The position numbers and the translations under genes are program-made. A stretch of DNA of 64,000 nt, from the NCBI GenBank assembly GCA_021414005.1, contig JAIOPH010000022.1:1-64000 (forward strand), written 5' to 3'. The DNA comes from Chthoniobacter sp. (lineage in GTDB: Bacteria; Verrucomicrobiota; Verrucomicrobiia; Chthoniobacterales; Chthoniobacteraceae). Below the pieces are notes generated by a model, which was not told the origin of the DNA, made no database searches, and was given only the letters and a program-made list of their open reading frames with translations. Of this stretch, positions 15,983 to 24,837 are shown piece after piece (position 1 is the first letter of the stretch; the number at the start of each line of letters is the position of its first letter).

Positions 15983-17446
15983 ATGAAAAATCCCCTGCTC
16001 ATTGTGAGCGTCGCAAGCGCGGCGCTCTTCATTACACCCCCGCTTGCCTTGGCCAGTTTCAAGGCCGCGGCGCCCGTGCTTTCCGCGGCGGAAGCGGAGA
16101 CGCCCTCCTCCGTTACGCTGATCAGCAGCGAAGAAGGCACCAATTCGTCTGGCGCGGAGAACTTGATCGCCGCCGTGACCAGCCCGGACGCACAACCTGC
16201 AGTCGAAACCGCTCCGGCTCCCGGACGCCGACCGAACGAGCAGCTTCGCGCAGCGGCCCCGATGCGGGCGCTGGTTTTTCTCGGCGTTTCCACATCGCCC
16301 ATCGCACCCGGAACGGCGGCGCAGCTCGGTCTGCCAGAAGGTTTCGGGCTCGTGGTCGAATCCGTGGTGCCGGAAAGTCCCGCGGCCCGCGCGGGCGTGC
16401 AGCCTCGGGATGTGCTCCGCGCGTTCAACGATCAGCAACTCGCGGCCCCCACCCAGCTCGCCGCGCTCGTTCGTGCGACCGGCCGGGATGCGGATGCTTC
16501 GCTGACGGTGCTGCGCGGCGGGCAGGAGCAAAAGTTGCGCGTGAGAATGGCCGAGCGCCCCGCGCAGATGCGGATGCCGCAGCCGTCTCCACAAAGTCCG
16601 GTCGAGCGGCCCAATGCGCGTCCGCCTGAGTCAGCACCCGGCAATCCACCGCGGCCGCAGGAAAGAGTGCGCAATTTCCAAGCTCCGATGCCCCAACCCC
16701 GAGCGCAGGAGAATGGGAATTCCAACGATCAGGCGCGTGGACGCGGCATGTGGGGAAACCCCAATCAGAGCGCTCGACCATTCGCGCCGGGTAGCGGCGA
16801 CTTCCGAAACCGCATGGCGGCTCGCGCCCCGTGGGGAAACCGCGGCTGGGGCAACCCGATGCCCGCGCCCAACACCCGGCCCAACCCCGCGTTGCGCAAT
16901 CAGCCTCCGCAATTCGGCGCTCCGTCGAACCCCGGCCAGCCGCAGCATGGTTTCACCGCCCGAGCACCCCAACACGGACCGTGGGGTCAGCGCAATTTTA
17001 GCAGCCAGATGCGCCAGCACGGACCGTGGGGTCAGCACCACTTCAGCGGCCACATGCACCGGCATGCCCACCGGGGCCATCACGGTTTCGGCGACCACAG
17101 GTGGGGCCACGCGTGGAGGCAGCATCGCGATTCCGGCCAGCAAATGCATCAGCGCACGCCATGGGGTCAGCGTGATTTCAGCAGCCGCGCGCCGCAGCAG
17201 AATCCCAATTTCGGCGGGCGCATGCCGCAACCGGGTGCCGAATCGAATGGCGGATTCAACACTCCGCCTCCCAATAACGGGCCTTGGTCCAATCCTCCCT
17301 TTGGCGGGCCCATGCCGGGGCCGGGGATGTGGCCGCGGCCCGATCTCCGCAACCGGATGCCCGACCGCGGAAGGTGGCCGCAACAGCCGCCACAGCAACG
17401 CGCACCGCGCGGCGAGTGGGGCCAACCGCCACAGCCCCGCCCGTAA
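15983..17446 (+). CDS. Exported PDZ protein with long His/Gln/Pro/Asn-rich repetitive tail
   Basis: A 487-residue protein with a signal peptide (about 1-24, LALASF), then a PDZ domain (about 95-190). Its carboxylate-binding loop region is LGLPEGFGLVVESVVPESPA, followed by RAGVQPRDVLRAFNDQQL, as in HtrA PDZ modules. No trypsin-like protease domain is present. The remaining 290 residues are predicted disordered and rich in Pro, Arg, Gln, Asn, His and Gly. A recurring unit is HGPWGQ-x2-FS-x2-M (for example QHGPWGQRNFSSQM, QHGPWGQHHFSGHM, RTPWGQRDFSSRA) with a His-dense stretch HMHRHAHRGHHGFGDHRWGH that could bind metal. Periplasmic location is likely; function is unknown. Confidence 0.75.
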   Translation: MKNPLLIVSVASAALFITPPLALASFKAAAPVLSAAEAETPSSVTLISSEEGTNSSGAENLIAAVTSPDAQPAVETAPAPGRRPNEQLRAAAPMRALVFLGVSTSPIAPGTAAQLGLPEGFGLVVESVVPESPAARAGVQPRDVLRAFNDQQLAAPTQLAALVRATGRDADASLTVLRGGQEQKLRVRMAERPAQMRMPQPSPQSPVERPNARPPESAPGNPPRPQERVRNFQAPMPQPRAQENGNSNDQARGRGMWGNPNQSARPFAPGSGDFRNRMAARAPWGNRGWGNPMPAPNTRPNPALRNQPPQFGAPSNPGQPQHGFTARAPQHGPWGQRNFSSQMRQHGPWGQHHFSGHMHRHAHRGHHGFGDHRWGHAWRQHRDSGQQMHQRTPWGQRDFSSRAPQQNPNFGGRMPQPGAESNGGFNTPPPNNGPWSNPPFGGPMPGPGMWPRPDLRNRMPDRGRWPQQPPQQRAPRGEWGQPPQPRP

Positions 17447-17479
17447 CCTCGCGAGCTAAAGCCAGCTCTTTTCCGCACC

Positions 17480-17513
17480 ACGCCCCGCCGGTGAAAACTG
17501 GCGGGGCGTTTTG
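17480..17513 (+). terminator. Rho-independent terminator
   Basis: A 10-bp perfect stem (ACGCCCCGCC paired with GGCGGGGCGT) with a 10-base loop rich in A, followed by a short T run (GTTTTGG), 30 bp after the PDZ gene. It may also serve the convergent miaE gene. Confidence 0.75.
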
Positions 17514-17569
17514 GTGTCGTCATCCGGTTGCCGCCGGGACCATTGGCCGGCGGCGGGTGCAATCCAGCT

Positions 17570-18142
17570 TCAGTGCAACATCGGCCGCGGGTTCGGCTCG
17601 CGGATGAGCTGGGCGTCGAGGTCCAGAAAGTAGTCGAGCCGGCGGTCCGCCGCGGCTTCGTCGATGTGTCGCGCCATGAGCAGGTAGGTCGCGTAGTGGT
17701 TGCCCTCGCTTTCCACCAGACTGGCGTAGAAATCCGCGAGCTCGGCGTCGAGATCGCGCACGCCGGTGGCGAGAATTTGGAACTTCTCGCAACTCCGCCC
17801 CTCAATAAGCGCGAGCACCGTGAGGTGGTCTATGACCTGTTCGGCGCGGCCCTTGCGGACGGCCTGCATCATGCCGCTGATCCACGGGCTGCGCTGCGGA
17901 TTGGTGAAGGGGATGCCGCGCTCGCGAAGCAGGCCGAGCACGAGATCGAAGTGCTGGAGTTCCTCGATGGCGATGGCGTTCAGCTCGCGCACGCGGTCGT
18001 GCAGCTCCACGTATTTTTCCAAATTGAGCGCGGAGGTCGCGGCCTTGCGTTCGAGGTGCGCGTGATCCACGAGCACCGGCCCGAGATTCGCGCGGATCAT
18101 CGGCAGCCAGGAGTCGGGAAGTTTTTCGCGCCAAAGGAGCAT
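17570..18142 (-). CDS. miaE: tRNA-(ms2io6A)-hydroxylase MiaE
   Basis: A 190-residue ferritin-like diiron monooxygenase that hydroxylates the isopentenyl group of ms2i6A37 in tRNA. Iron ligands are visible as the E/H sets of a four-helix bundle: DHAHLERKAATSAL, then IEELQHFDLVL (ExxH), then the later glutamate region LIEGRSCEKF, and LVESEGNHYATYLL (ExxxH/ExxH). Size matches the family. It stands alone; miaA and miaB, which make the substrate, are not in the window. The family assignment is firm. Confidence 0.9.
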   Translation of the reverse strand: MLLWREKLPDSWLPMIRANLGPVLVDHAHLERKAATSALNLEKYVELHDRVRELNAIAIEELQHFDLVLGLLRERGIPFTNPQRSPWISGMMQAVRKGRAEQVIDHLTVLALIEGRSCEKFQILATGVRDLDAELADFYASLVESEGNHYATYLLMARHIDEAAADRRLDYFLDLDAQLIREPNPRPMLH

Positions 18143-18242
18143 GCGCGGATTTTATGCGATGCCCATCCAGCGCGTCCAGCGCGCCACCTAGGAACGTACG
18201 ATTTTCCGTTCGTTGCCCAAGTTCCGTTGGTATCGCGCGCGC

Positions 18243-19400
18243 CTATTTACGGAAGGACTTCGCGATGTCCTCGGCTTGCACGGCGATGACTTTTTTCACG
18301 CGGGTCGAACTGGCGATGAGTTCGTTGAGCTTGGTCTCCCAGGCGGTGCCGTCGAGCGGGAGCTCCACGGTCTGGCCGAGGAGCGAGGAGTAGAGCAGGA
18401 CGTTGGCAAGTTCCACGGAGCCGAGGCCGGCTTCGCCGGGGGCGACCAGCGGGGTGCCGTCGAGAATGGCGTCCACGAAATTCTGCATGAGCACGGCGTG
18501 CGCGTTGGCCTCGCTGGCGAAGGCGATCTCCACCAACTCGGACTCGGGCTTGGCAAAGCCGCTCGTGGCGGTCTGGCTGAACTCAATCATGTCGGCGGCG
18601 TTGCGCGTGAAGGTGAGGCGGTCGTTTTCCAGCACCACCTTGCCGCGCGTGCCGATGATCTCGAAGCGGTTCGTGCCGGGCGCTTCGCCGGTGGAGGAAA
18701 TGAACACGCCGGTCGCGCCGTTGGACCATTCGAGATAGCACGTCACGCTGTCTTCGACCTCGATGTCGTGAAACTGACCGAGCTGGCAGAAACCGCGCGC
18801 TTTCGCCGGCATCCCGCAGAGCCACTGGAGCATGTCGAGCTGGTGCAGGCATTGGTTCAGCAGCACGCCACCGCCCTCGCCTTTCCATGTGGCCCGCCAG
18901 CCGCTGCTGGCGTAGTAGGCGGCGGTGCGAAACCAGTCGGTGATGATCCAGTTCACGCGCACCAGCCGGCCGAGTTCCTCGGCGATGAGCCGGCGGATTT
19001 CGAGATAGCGCGGCTCGACGCGCAACTGAAACATGCCCGCGAAAACCTGCCGCGGGTGCGCCCGCGCGACGGCGCAGAGCCGCTCGGCGTCGGCTTTGTG
19101 CGCGGAGATGGGCTTCTCGATCATGGCGTGCAAGCCGCTCTCGATCGCCTCGATGCCGAGGGCGGTGTGGAGAAAGTGCGGAGTGGCCACGACGAGAGCG
19201 TCGATCTGGCCGGAGTGGATGAGGTCTTCGCCGCGGGCGAAGGTGGCGATCCCGCGTGCGGCGAACGGTTCGAGGTTCGGCGCGTGGGCGTCGCTCACGG
19301 CGGTGAGTTCGCAGCGCGCGATTTTTCCTTCGAGCAGATAGCCGGTGTGGAATTTGCCGATATTGCCGAGACCGACGATGCCGAGACGAACTTTGGACAT
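18243..19400 (-). CDS. Gfo/Idh/MocA-family NAD(P)-dependent oxidoreductase
   Basis: A 385-residue dehydrogenase-like protein. The N-terminal Rossmann fold has GIVGLGNIGKFH (7-18), and the conserved EKP of this family is at 95-97 (HAMIEKPISAHKADAE). The C-terminal alpha/beta domain has GGVLLNQCLHQLDMLQWLCG with the likely catalytic histidine. Family members oxidise sugars, inositols or related polyols; the substrate cannot be inferred. The start is taken at MSKVRLGIVG because the frame upstream is only a long antisense opening through the pyc gene. It is divergent from pyc with 171 bp between. Confidence 0.9.
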   Translation of the reverse strand: MSKVRLGIVGLGNIGKFHTGYLLEGKIARCELTAVSDAHAPNLEPFAARGIATFARGEDLIHSGQIDALVVATPHFLHTALGIEAIESGLHAMIEKPISAHKADAERLCAVARAHPRQVFAGMFQLRVEPRYLEIRRLIAEELGRLVRVNWIITDWFRTAAYYASSGWRATWKGEGGGVLLNQCLHQLDMLQWLCGMPAKARGFCQLGQFHDIEVEDSVTCYLEWSNGATGVFISSTGEAPGTNRFEIIGTRGKVVLENDRLTFTRNAADMIEFSQTATSGFAKPESELVEIAFASEANAHAVLMQNFVDAILDGTPLVAPGEAGLGSVELANVLLYSSLLGQTVELPLDGTAWETKLNELIASSTRVKKVIAVQAEDIAKSFRK

Positions 19401-19571
19401 GGTGTGTGTGGGAAAATGGTGGACGAGTGCGGCAGGTTCGCTGGCGGCGGAAAGTCCGGGCAAGTTCTTTCTGTGGCGCGGCGCGCGTTGGGGCGGCGGC
19501 GATATTGCGCCGCGCGCTAATGCGCTGGCATTGGCGCGGCCGGCTCCGTTAGAAACGCGATCCCTTTTCGC

Positions 19572-22500
19572 ATGTCCGCCATACGCCCTACCTCCGTCAC
19601 GCCGCCGCCACGGCAAAAGAAACTCCTCGTCGCCAACCGCTCCGAGATCGCCATCCGCGTCATGCGCGCCGCGACGGAGCTTGGGCTGCGCACGGTCGCG
19701 ATCTACGCCGAGGAGGACCGGTTTTCCATGCACCGCTTCAAGGCGGACGAGGCGTATCGCGTGGGCGAGGGGAAGGGGCCGGTCGGCGCTTATCTGGACA
19801 TCGAGGGGATCGTGGCGGTGGCGAAGGAGCATGGCGTGGATCTGATCCATCCGGGCTACGGATTTCTGTCGGAGAACGCGCGGTTCGCGCGGGCGTGCCG
19901 GGATGCGGGGATCGAGTTTGTGGGGCCGAAGGCGGAGCTGCTGGAGCTGATGGGCGACAAGGTGGCGGCGCGGGCGCTGACGCAGAAGCTGAAGGTGCCG
20001 ACGCTGCCGGGCACGGAGGATCCCGTGAGTGACCGCGCCGAGGCGCTGAAGGTCGCGGCGCAGATCGGCTTCCCGCTGATCATCAAGGCGGCCTTCGGCG
20101 GCGGTGGGCGCGGGATGCGCGTGGTCCACAAGGCGGGCGATCTCGACGCGCTGCTCGACGAGGCGCAGGGCGAGGCGGAGCGGGCCTTTGGCAATGCGGC
20201 GGTCTTTTTGGAAAAGTACATCCCGCGCGCCAAGCACATCGAGGTGCAGATCCTCGGCGACCGGCACGGCGGGGTGCTGCACCTGCACGAGCGCGACTGC
20301 TCGGTGCAGCGGCGGCACCAGAAGGTCGTGGAGATCGCGCCGAGCGTGCATCTCGACGAGCGCGTGCGCCACGAGCTGTGCGACGCGGCGGCGCGTATCG
20401 CGAAGGAGATCGGCTACGACAACGCGGGCACCATCGAGTTTCTCTACGACCTCGACACGAAGGACTGGTTCTTCATCGAGATGAACCCGCGCATCCAGGT
20501 CGAGCACACGGTCACGGAGCAGATCACCGGCATCGACCTCGTGCGCTCGCAAATCCTCATCGCGCAAGGCGCGAAGTTGCACGGCGCGGAGCTGGGCCTG
20601 CCGCAGCAGGCGGACATCCCGCGCATGGGCTTCGCGGTGCAGTGCCGCGTCACGACCGAGGACCCGGAGAACAAGTTCACGCCGAACTACGGGAAGATTC
20701 TCACCTTCCGACCGGCGGAGGGTTTCGGCATCCGCCTCGACGCCGGCATGGGCGACGCCGGCGCGGTCATCACGCCGTTCTACGACTCGCTGCTCGTGAA
20801 GATCACCGCCAGCGGCCAGACCTTCGACATGGCGCTCGACCGCATGGACCGCGCGCTCCGCGAGTTCCGCATCCGCGGCGTGAAGACGAACATCCCGTTC
20901 CTCGAAAACGTCATCCACTTCCCGATCTTCCGCAGCGGGGTCGCGACGACGACGATGATCGACACGTCGCCGCAGCTCTTCGAGTTCAAGGCGAAACGCG
21001 ACCGCGCGACCAAGCTGCTCGGCTTTCTCGGCAATGTCATCGTCAACGGCAACCCGCACGCCAAGGGCTACCAGCCCGCGGCCGCGCTCACGCCCGCGCC
21101 GCTCCCGACGTGGGACCGGAAACAGACGCCGCCCGCCGGCACGCGTCAGCTCTTGCTCGAACTCGGGCCGAAGAAATTCGCCGAGTGGACGCTCAAGCAG
21201 AAGCGGCTGCTCGTCACCGACACGACCTTTCGCGACGCGCACCAGTCCCTCATGGCCACGCGCGTGCGGACCGTGGACATGGCCGCCATCGCCGGGGCCG
21301 TGGCGCGGCGGACGCCGGAGCTTTTCTCGCTCGAAATGTGGGGCGGCGCGACCTTCGACACCGCGATGCGCTTCCTCAACGAAGACCCGTGGCAGCGCCT
21401 CCGCGTGCTCCGCGAGCGCGTGCCGAACATCTGCTTCCAGATGCTCCTGCGCGGGGCCAACGCCGTCGGCTACACGAGCTACCCGGCCAATGTCGTCGCC
21501 GGCTTCGTGAAGCACGCCGCCGAGAGCGGCATGGATATTTTCCGCGTCTTCGATTCGCTGAACGACCTCGCCAACATGAAGGCCGCCATGGAGGCGGTGC
21601 AAAGCACGCACGGCATCTGCGAGGCGGCGATCTGCTACACCGGCGACATCCTCGACCCGGCGCGGGCGAAGTATTCGCTGAAGTACTACGTCGCGATGGC
21701 AAAGGAGCTGGAGAAGATGGGCGCGCATTTCCTCGCGATCAAGGACATGGCCGGCCTCTGCCGCCCCTATGCCGCCAGCGCCCTCGTGAAGGCGCTCAAG
21801 GACGCCATCGGCATCCCCGTTCACTTTCACACGCACGACACCAGCGGCATCAATGCCGGCTCGATCCTCCGCGCGGCCGACGCCGGCTGCGACGTCGTCG
21901 ATCTCGCCATCGCCTCGATGAGCGGCTCCACCTCGCAGCCCAACCTCAACTCCATCGTCGCCGCCCTCCAGCACACCCCGCGCGACACCGCGCTCGACCT
22001 CGGCACGCTCAACGAATTCTCCGACTACTGGGAACAGGTGCGCGCTTTCTACGCCCCCTTCGACACCGCCCCGAAGGCGGGCAGCGCCGAGGTCTATCTC
22101 CACGAGATGCCCGGCGGCCAGTACACGAACCTCAAAGAGCAGGCCGCCTCCATGGGCCTCGGCGCCCGGTGGCCGGAAATCGCGCGCACCTACCGCGAGG
22201 TCAATGACCTCTTCGGCGACATCGTGAAAGTCACCCCGTCGAGCAAGGTCGTCGGCGACATGGCGCTCTTCCTTTTCACCCGCGGCATCAAGCCCGCCGA
22301 CGTCGTCAACCTCCCGCCCGGCACGAGCTGGCCCGAGAGCGTGCTCGACATGCTCAGCGGCGGCCTCGGCGAACCCATGGGCGGCTGGCCCCCCGCCGTG
22401 GTCAAAGCCATCCTCGGCACCGCCCGGCCCAAGCGCACCAAGCCCGCGCCCGTGAAGCTCAAGGAGACGAAAGCCGAGGTCGCCGCGAAGACGAAGCGCG

Positions 22501-23039
22501 AGCCGACCGACGACGACCTCTACTCGCACCTCATGTATCCCGGCGTCTTCGCGGACTTTGCGAAATTCCAGCGCGAGTTCAGCGACGTGAGCGCCATCCC
22601 CACGCCGGCGTTTTTCTACGGCCTGAAACCGGGCGAGGAAATCAGCGTCTCCATCGAGACGGGCAAGGTCCTTTTCATCAAGCTCATCAACGTCGGCGCG
22701 CCCGACAGCGAAGGCCGCCGCGTCATCAGCTACGAGCTGAACGGCATGCCCCGCGAGGCCGTCGTCCAGGACAAAGCCGTCGCCCCGAAAACCAAATCGC
22801 GCGTCAAGGCCGACCCCGCCGACCCGCTCCAACTCGGCGCGCCCATCCCCGGCATGGTCACCGCCCTCTCCGTCAGCATCGGCAGCAAGGTGGCCAAAGG
22901 CGACAAACTCGTCACCCTCGAAGCCATGAAGATGCAGACCACCATCTACGCCCAGCAGGACGGCGTGGTCGTCGAGCTTCTGGTCGTGGTGGGCGATTCC
23001 GCCGACGCGGGCGACCTGCTGGTGAAACTGCGCGCGTGA
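19572..23039 (+). CDS. pyc: Pyruvate carboxylase
   Basis: A 1155-residue single-chain, biotin-dependent enzyme making oxaloacetate from pyruvate, bicarbonate and ATP (anaplerosis). The biotin carboxylase part (about 15-470) shows KKLLVANRSEIAIRVMRAA, the Gly-rich ATP loop KAAFGGGGRGMRVV, and EMNPRIQVEHTVTEQITG. The carboxyltransferase part starts near residue 545 with LVTDTTFRDAHQSLMATRVR and contains the metal-site HFHTHDTSG. The C-terminal biotin carrier domain carries LEAMKMQT with the biotinyl lysine at K1120. All domains are intact and length is normal. It shares a divergent promoter region with the Gfo/Idh gene. Confidence 0.97.
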   Translation: MSAIRPTSVTPPPRQKKLLVANRSEIAIRVMRAATELGLRTVAIYAEEDRFSMHRFKADEAYRVGEGKGPVGAYLDIEGIVAVAKEHGVDLIHPGYGFLSENARFARACRDAGIEFVGPKAELLELMGDKVAARALTQKLKVPTLPGTEDPVSDRAEALKVAAQIGFPLIIKAAFGGGGRGMRVVHKAGDLDALLDEAQGEAERAFGNAAVFLEKYIPRAKHIEVQILGDRHGGVLHLHERDCSVQRRHQKVVEIAPSVHLDERVRHELCDAAARIAKEIGYDNAGTIEFLYDLDTKDWFFIEMNPRIQVEHTVTEQITGIDLVRSQILIAQGAKLHGAELGLPQQADIPRMGFAVQCRVTTEDPENKFTPNYGKILTFRPAEGFGIRLDAGMGDAGAVITPFYDSLLVKITASGQTFDMALDRMDRALREFRIRGVKTNIPFLENVIHFPIFRSGVATTTMIDTSPQLFEFKAKRDRATKLLGFLGNVIVNGNPHAKGYQPAAALTPAPLPTWDRKQTPPAGTRQLLLELGPKKFAEWTLKQKRLLVTDTTFRDAHQSLMATRVRTVDMAAIAGAVARRTPELFSLEMWGGATFDTAMRFLNEDPWQRLRVLRERVPNICFQMLLRGANAVGYTSYPANVVAGFVKHAAESGMDIFRVFDSLNDLANMKAAMEAVQSTHGICEAAICYTGDILDPARAKYSLKYYVAMAKELEKMGAHFLAIKDMAGLCRPYAASALVKALKDAIGIPVHFHTHDTSGINAGSILRAADAGCDVVDLAIASMSGSTSQPNLNSIVAALQHTPRDTALDLGTLNEFSDYWEQVRAFYAPFDTAPKAGSAEVYLHEMPGGQYTNLKEQAASMGLGARWPEIARTYREVNDLFGDIVKVTPSSKVVGDMALFLFTRGIKPADVVNLPPGTSWPESVLDMLSGGLGEPMGGWPPAVVKAILGTARPKRTKPAPVKLKETKAEVAAKTKREPTDDDLYSHLMYPGVFADFAKFQREFSDVSAIPTPAFFYGLKPGEEISVSIETGKVLFIKLINVGAPDSEGRRVISYELNGMPREAVVQDKAVAPKTKSRVKADPADPLQLGAPIPGMVTALSVSIGSKVAKGDKLVTLEAMKMQTTIYAQQDGVVVELLVVVGDSADAGDLLVKLRA

Positions 23040-23075
23040 GCCGTGCGGCGCGTCGCGGGCGACTTGCGGCGTGTT

Positions 23076-23135
23076 GGTGGTGCCGTCGGAAAAAGTGCTC
23101 CCATTGGTGGTGCCGTCGGAAAAAGTGCTCCCATT
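23076..23135. repeat. Two perfect 30-bp direct repeats
   Basis: The unit GGTGGTGCCGTCGGAAAAAG then TGCTCCCATT occurs twice head to tail with no mismatch, directly after the pyc gene. The length is ten codons, so it keeps frames open on both strands. Confidence 0.9.
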
Positions 23136-23231
23136 CCGAACTTGGCGTACATCGGCGAAGGCTTCATCCGTTTCAGCGTGGGTCTGGAAGACACCGCCGA
23201 GCTCACGCAGGCGCTGGAGCGAATTCCCTGA
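23136..23231 (+). pseudogene. C-terminal fragment of a Cys/Met-metabolism PLP enzyme
   Basis: Only about 30 residues remain: LAYIGEGFIRFSVGLEDTAE then LTQALERIP and a stop. This reads like the extreme C terminus of cystathionine gamma-synthase/lyase-type enzymes, where a GxxxGxIRxSVGxED block precedes the last helix. The catalytic body is missing; the 30-bp direct repeats sit where it should be. The most likely explanation is a deletion remnant next to pyc. The fragment is short, so the family call is moderate. Confidence 0.55.
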
Positions 23232-23300
23232 CGCGGTGCACGGTGACGTTGCATTCTTGTGCCTCGTAAAAAAGGAGCGTGGCCAACTCAAAGGCCGGGC

Positions 23301-23810
23301 CTATGGCTTCTTCGGTGCCTGTCGGGCGGCGTATGCGAGTAGCGATGCTATGGAAAGATCGGACCGCTCGGAAGCGAGGAAAGCCTGGAAGACCGGAGCG
23401 GAAACGCGTGCATCGGTAAAAAGCACGCCGTACGGAGTGACCTGATAAAGCTGGTAGGTAAGTGGCAGGATCCCGGAGCCGTCTGGCTTTTGGACACCAT
23501 ACCCGCTCAATCCTGAATGGGAGTCACCGACGAAGCGTAAGGAGCCGTGCGTCTTAGTAGCTTCAGGACCAGCAGGCTCGGTGATGACAGCAAACAACAG
23601 CGTTTCACCGTCAATCGCATAGTCGATTGCATATAAACCGCGATCGGTTTTGGCCGCAGCGACGCAAAAATGGCCCTCGGAGGAAGTATTTCCTCCGCTG
23701 CCGCTTCCTCGACGGAAATGACAGGCCTGAAGCGATAGCACCAAGACCAGGCAGAAGACCGGCAATTTCACGGACTGCGGGGAAACGCCGAACATCACAT
23801 TCATGCGCAT
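23301..23810 (-). CDS. Hypothetical lipoprotein
   Basis: A 169-residue protein with a signal sequence ending in a lipobox-like LSLQAC near residue 29, so it is probably lipid-anchored. A Gly/Ser-rich linker (RRGSGSGGNTSSEG) follows, then a small globular domain with no known motif. An alternative start is MFGVSPQSVK at the sixth residue. It is the only protein of its kind in the window. I do not recognise a family. It lies downstream of the rmlD-rmlB pair on the same strand. Confidence 0.55.
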   Translation of the reverse strand: MRMNVMFGVSPQSVKLPVFCLVLVLSLQACHFRRGSGSGGNTSSEGHFCVAAAKTDRGLYAIDYAIDGETLLFAVITEPAGPEATKTHGSLRFVGDSHSGLSGYGVQKPDGSGILPLTYQLYQVTPYGVLFTDARVSAPVFQAFLASERSDLSIASLLAYAARQAPKKP

Positions 23811-23943
23811 GGCGGCTGGGCTGGGGGCGGCATAGAGGGCGAGTGGAGTGGGGCCGGGGCTCTCTGTCCAGCGGGAAAGCGGGAAGGCGGAGGCGGGGTA
23901 GCAGTTCGGAGCGCCGCCGCGATCAGATCGTGCCCCGCACCCG

Positions 23944-24834
23944 TCACCGCGGGAAGCGCGGAGCCCAGTGGGTGCGAATGTATTCTTCCACGGCTTCCTG
24001 CCAGGGGCGCGGGGCCAGGCCGGTCGTCCGCGCGAGGAGCGCGGTGCTCATCGCGGTATAGACGGGCCGGCGCGCGATGAAGGCCGGAATGTCGCTCATG
24101 CGCTGCGGGGCCACGGTGCGGGCTTTCAGCGGGAGGCCCGCCGCGTGGGCGCAGTCCAGCGCGTGCTGACCGTATTGCTGCCAGGTGCAGGAGCCGGTGC
24201 TGCACAGGTGCATCACGCCATCGGCGGGCTGGTCGAAAAGGAGCGGGCGCAGCAGCCGCGCGGCGTCCAGCGTGTAGGTGGGCGTGGCGATCTTATCCGC
24301 GATGGCCGCCACGGTTTCCTCGGCGAGCGCGCGCTGGAGGATTTGGTCCACGAAACTCGGCCGATCCGGGCCGAAGACCCACGAGACGCGCACCGCCAGA
24401 TGCCGGTCCGCCACGGCGTGCAGCGCGTGTTCACCATCCAGCTTGCTCTGCCCATAGATGCTGATCGGCCGCGCCTCGTCCTGCTCCGTGTACGGCTCCC
24501 GCTTTTCCCCGTCGAAGACGTAATCCGTGCTGATGTGCAGGCAGCGCGCCCGCTGGCGCGAGCAGGCGTCGGCAATCGCGGCCACCGCCTCGCTGTTTAG
24601 GCGGCGGGCCTCGGCGGGCTCCTTCTCGCAGCGGTCCACATTCGTCTGCGCGGCGCAGTTCACCAGCGCGTGAAAGTCGAGCGCGCCCAGCTTTTCCCGC
24701 ACCTGCGCAAAGTCCCCGATGTCGAGCTGCGCGTGATTCAGGCCGATCACCTCGTCCCCCAGCGCCTGCCACTCCCGCAGGAGCGCGGCCCCGAGGCGTC
24801 CGCCGCTGCCGATGATGACGATGCGCCGCGCCAC
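23944..24834 (-). CDS. rfbD: dTDP-4-dehydrorhamnose reductase
   Basis: A 296-residue short-chain reductase performing the last step of dTDP-L-rhamnose synthesis, NAD(P)H-dependent reduction of dTDP-4-dehydrorhamnose. The N-terminal Rossmann motif is IIGSGGRLGAALLREW. VNCAAQTNVDRCEKEP is the typical family block. The catalytic tyrosine/lysine pair is in SIYGQSKLDGE, and the STDYVFDGEKREPYTE segment is characteristic of RmlD. Its start is 3 bp from the rmlB stop, so both are one operon, rmlB first. rmlA and rmlC are not in the window. Confidence 0.92.
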   Translation of the reverse strand: MARRIVIIGSGGRLGAALLREWQALGDEVIGLNHAQLDIGDFAQVREKLGALDFHALVNCAAQTNVDRCEKEPAEARRLNSEAVAAIADACSRQRARCLHISTDYVFDGEKREPYTEQDEARPISIYGQSKLDGEHALHAVADRHLAVRVSWVFGPDRPSFVDQILQRALAEETVAAIADKIATPTYTLDAARLLRPLLFDQPADGVMHLCSTGSCTWQQYGQHALDCAHAAGLPLKARTVAPQRMSDIPAFIARRPVYTAMSTALLARTTGLAPRPWQEAVEEYIRTHWAPRFPR

Positions 24835-24837
24835 GGG

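Noticed and set aside
18243..23291. A 1682-codon open frame on the minus strand through the pyc gene
   Set aside because: Only the last 385 codons (18243-19400) are a gene. The rest is the antisense of pyc, and GC-rich codon use keeps it open.
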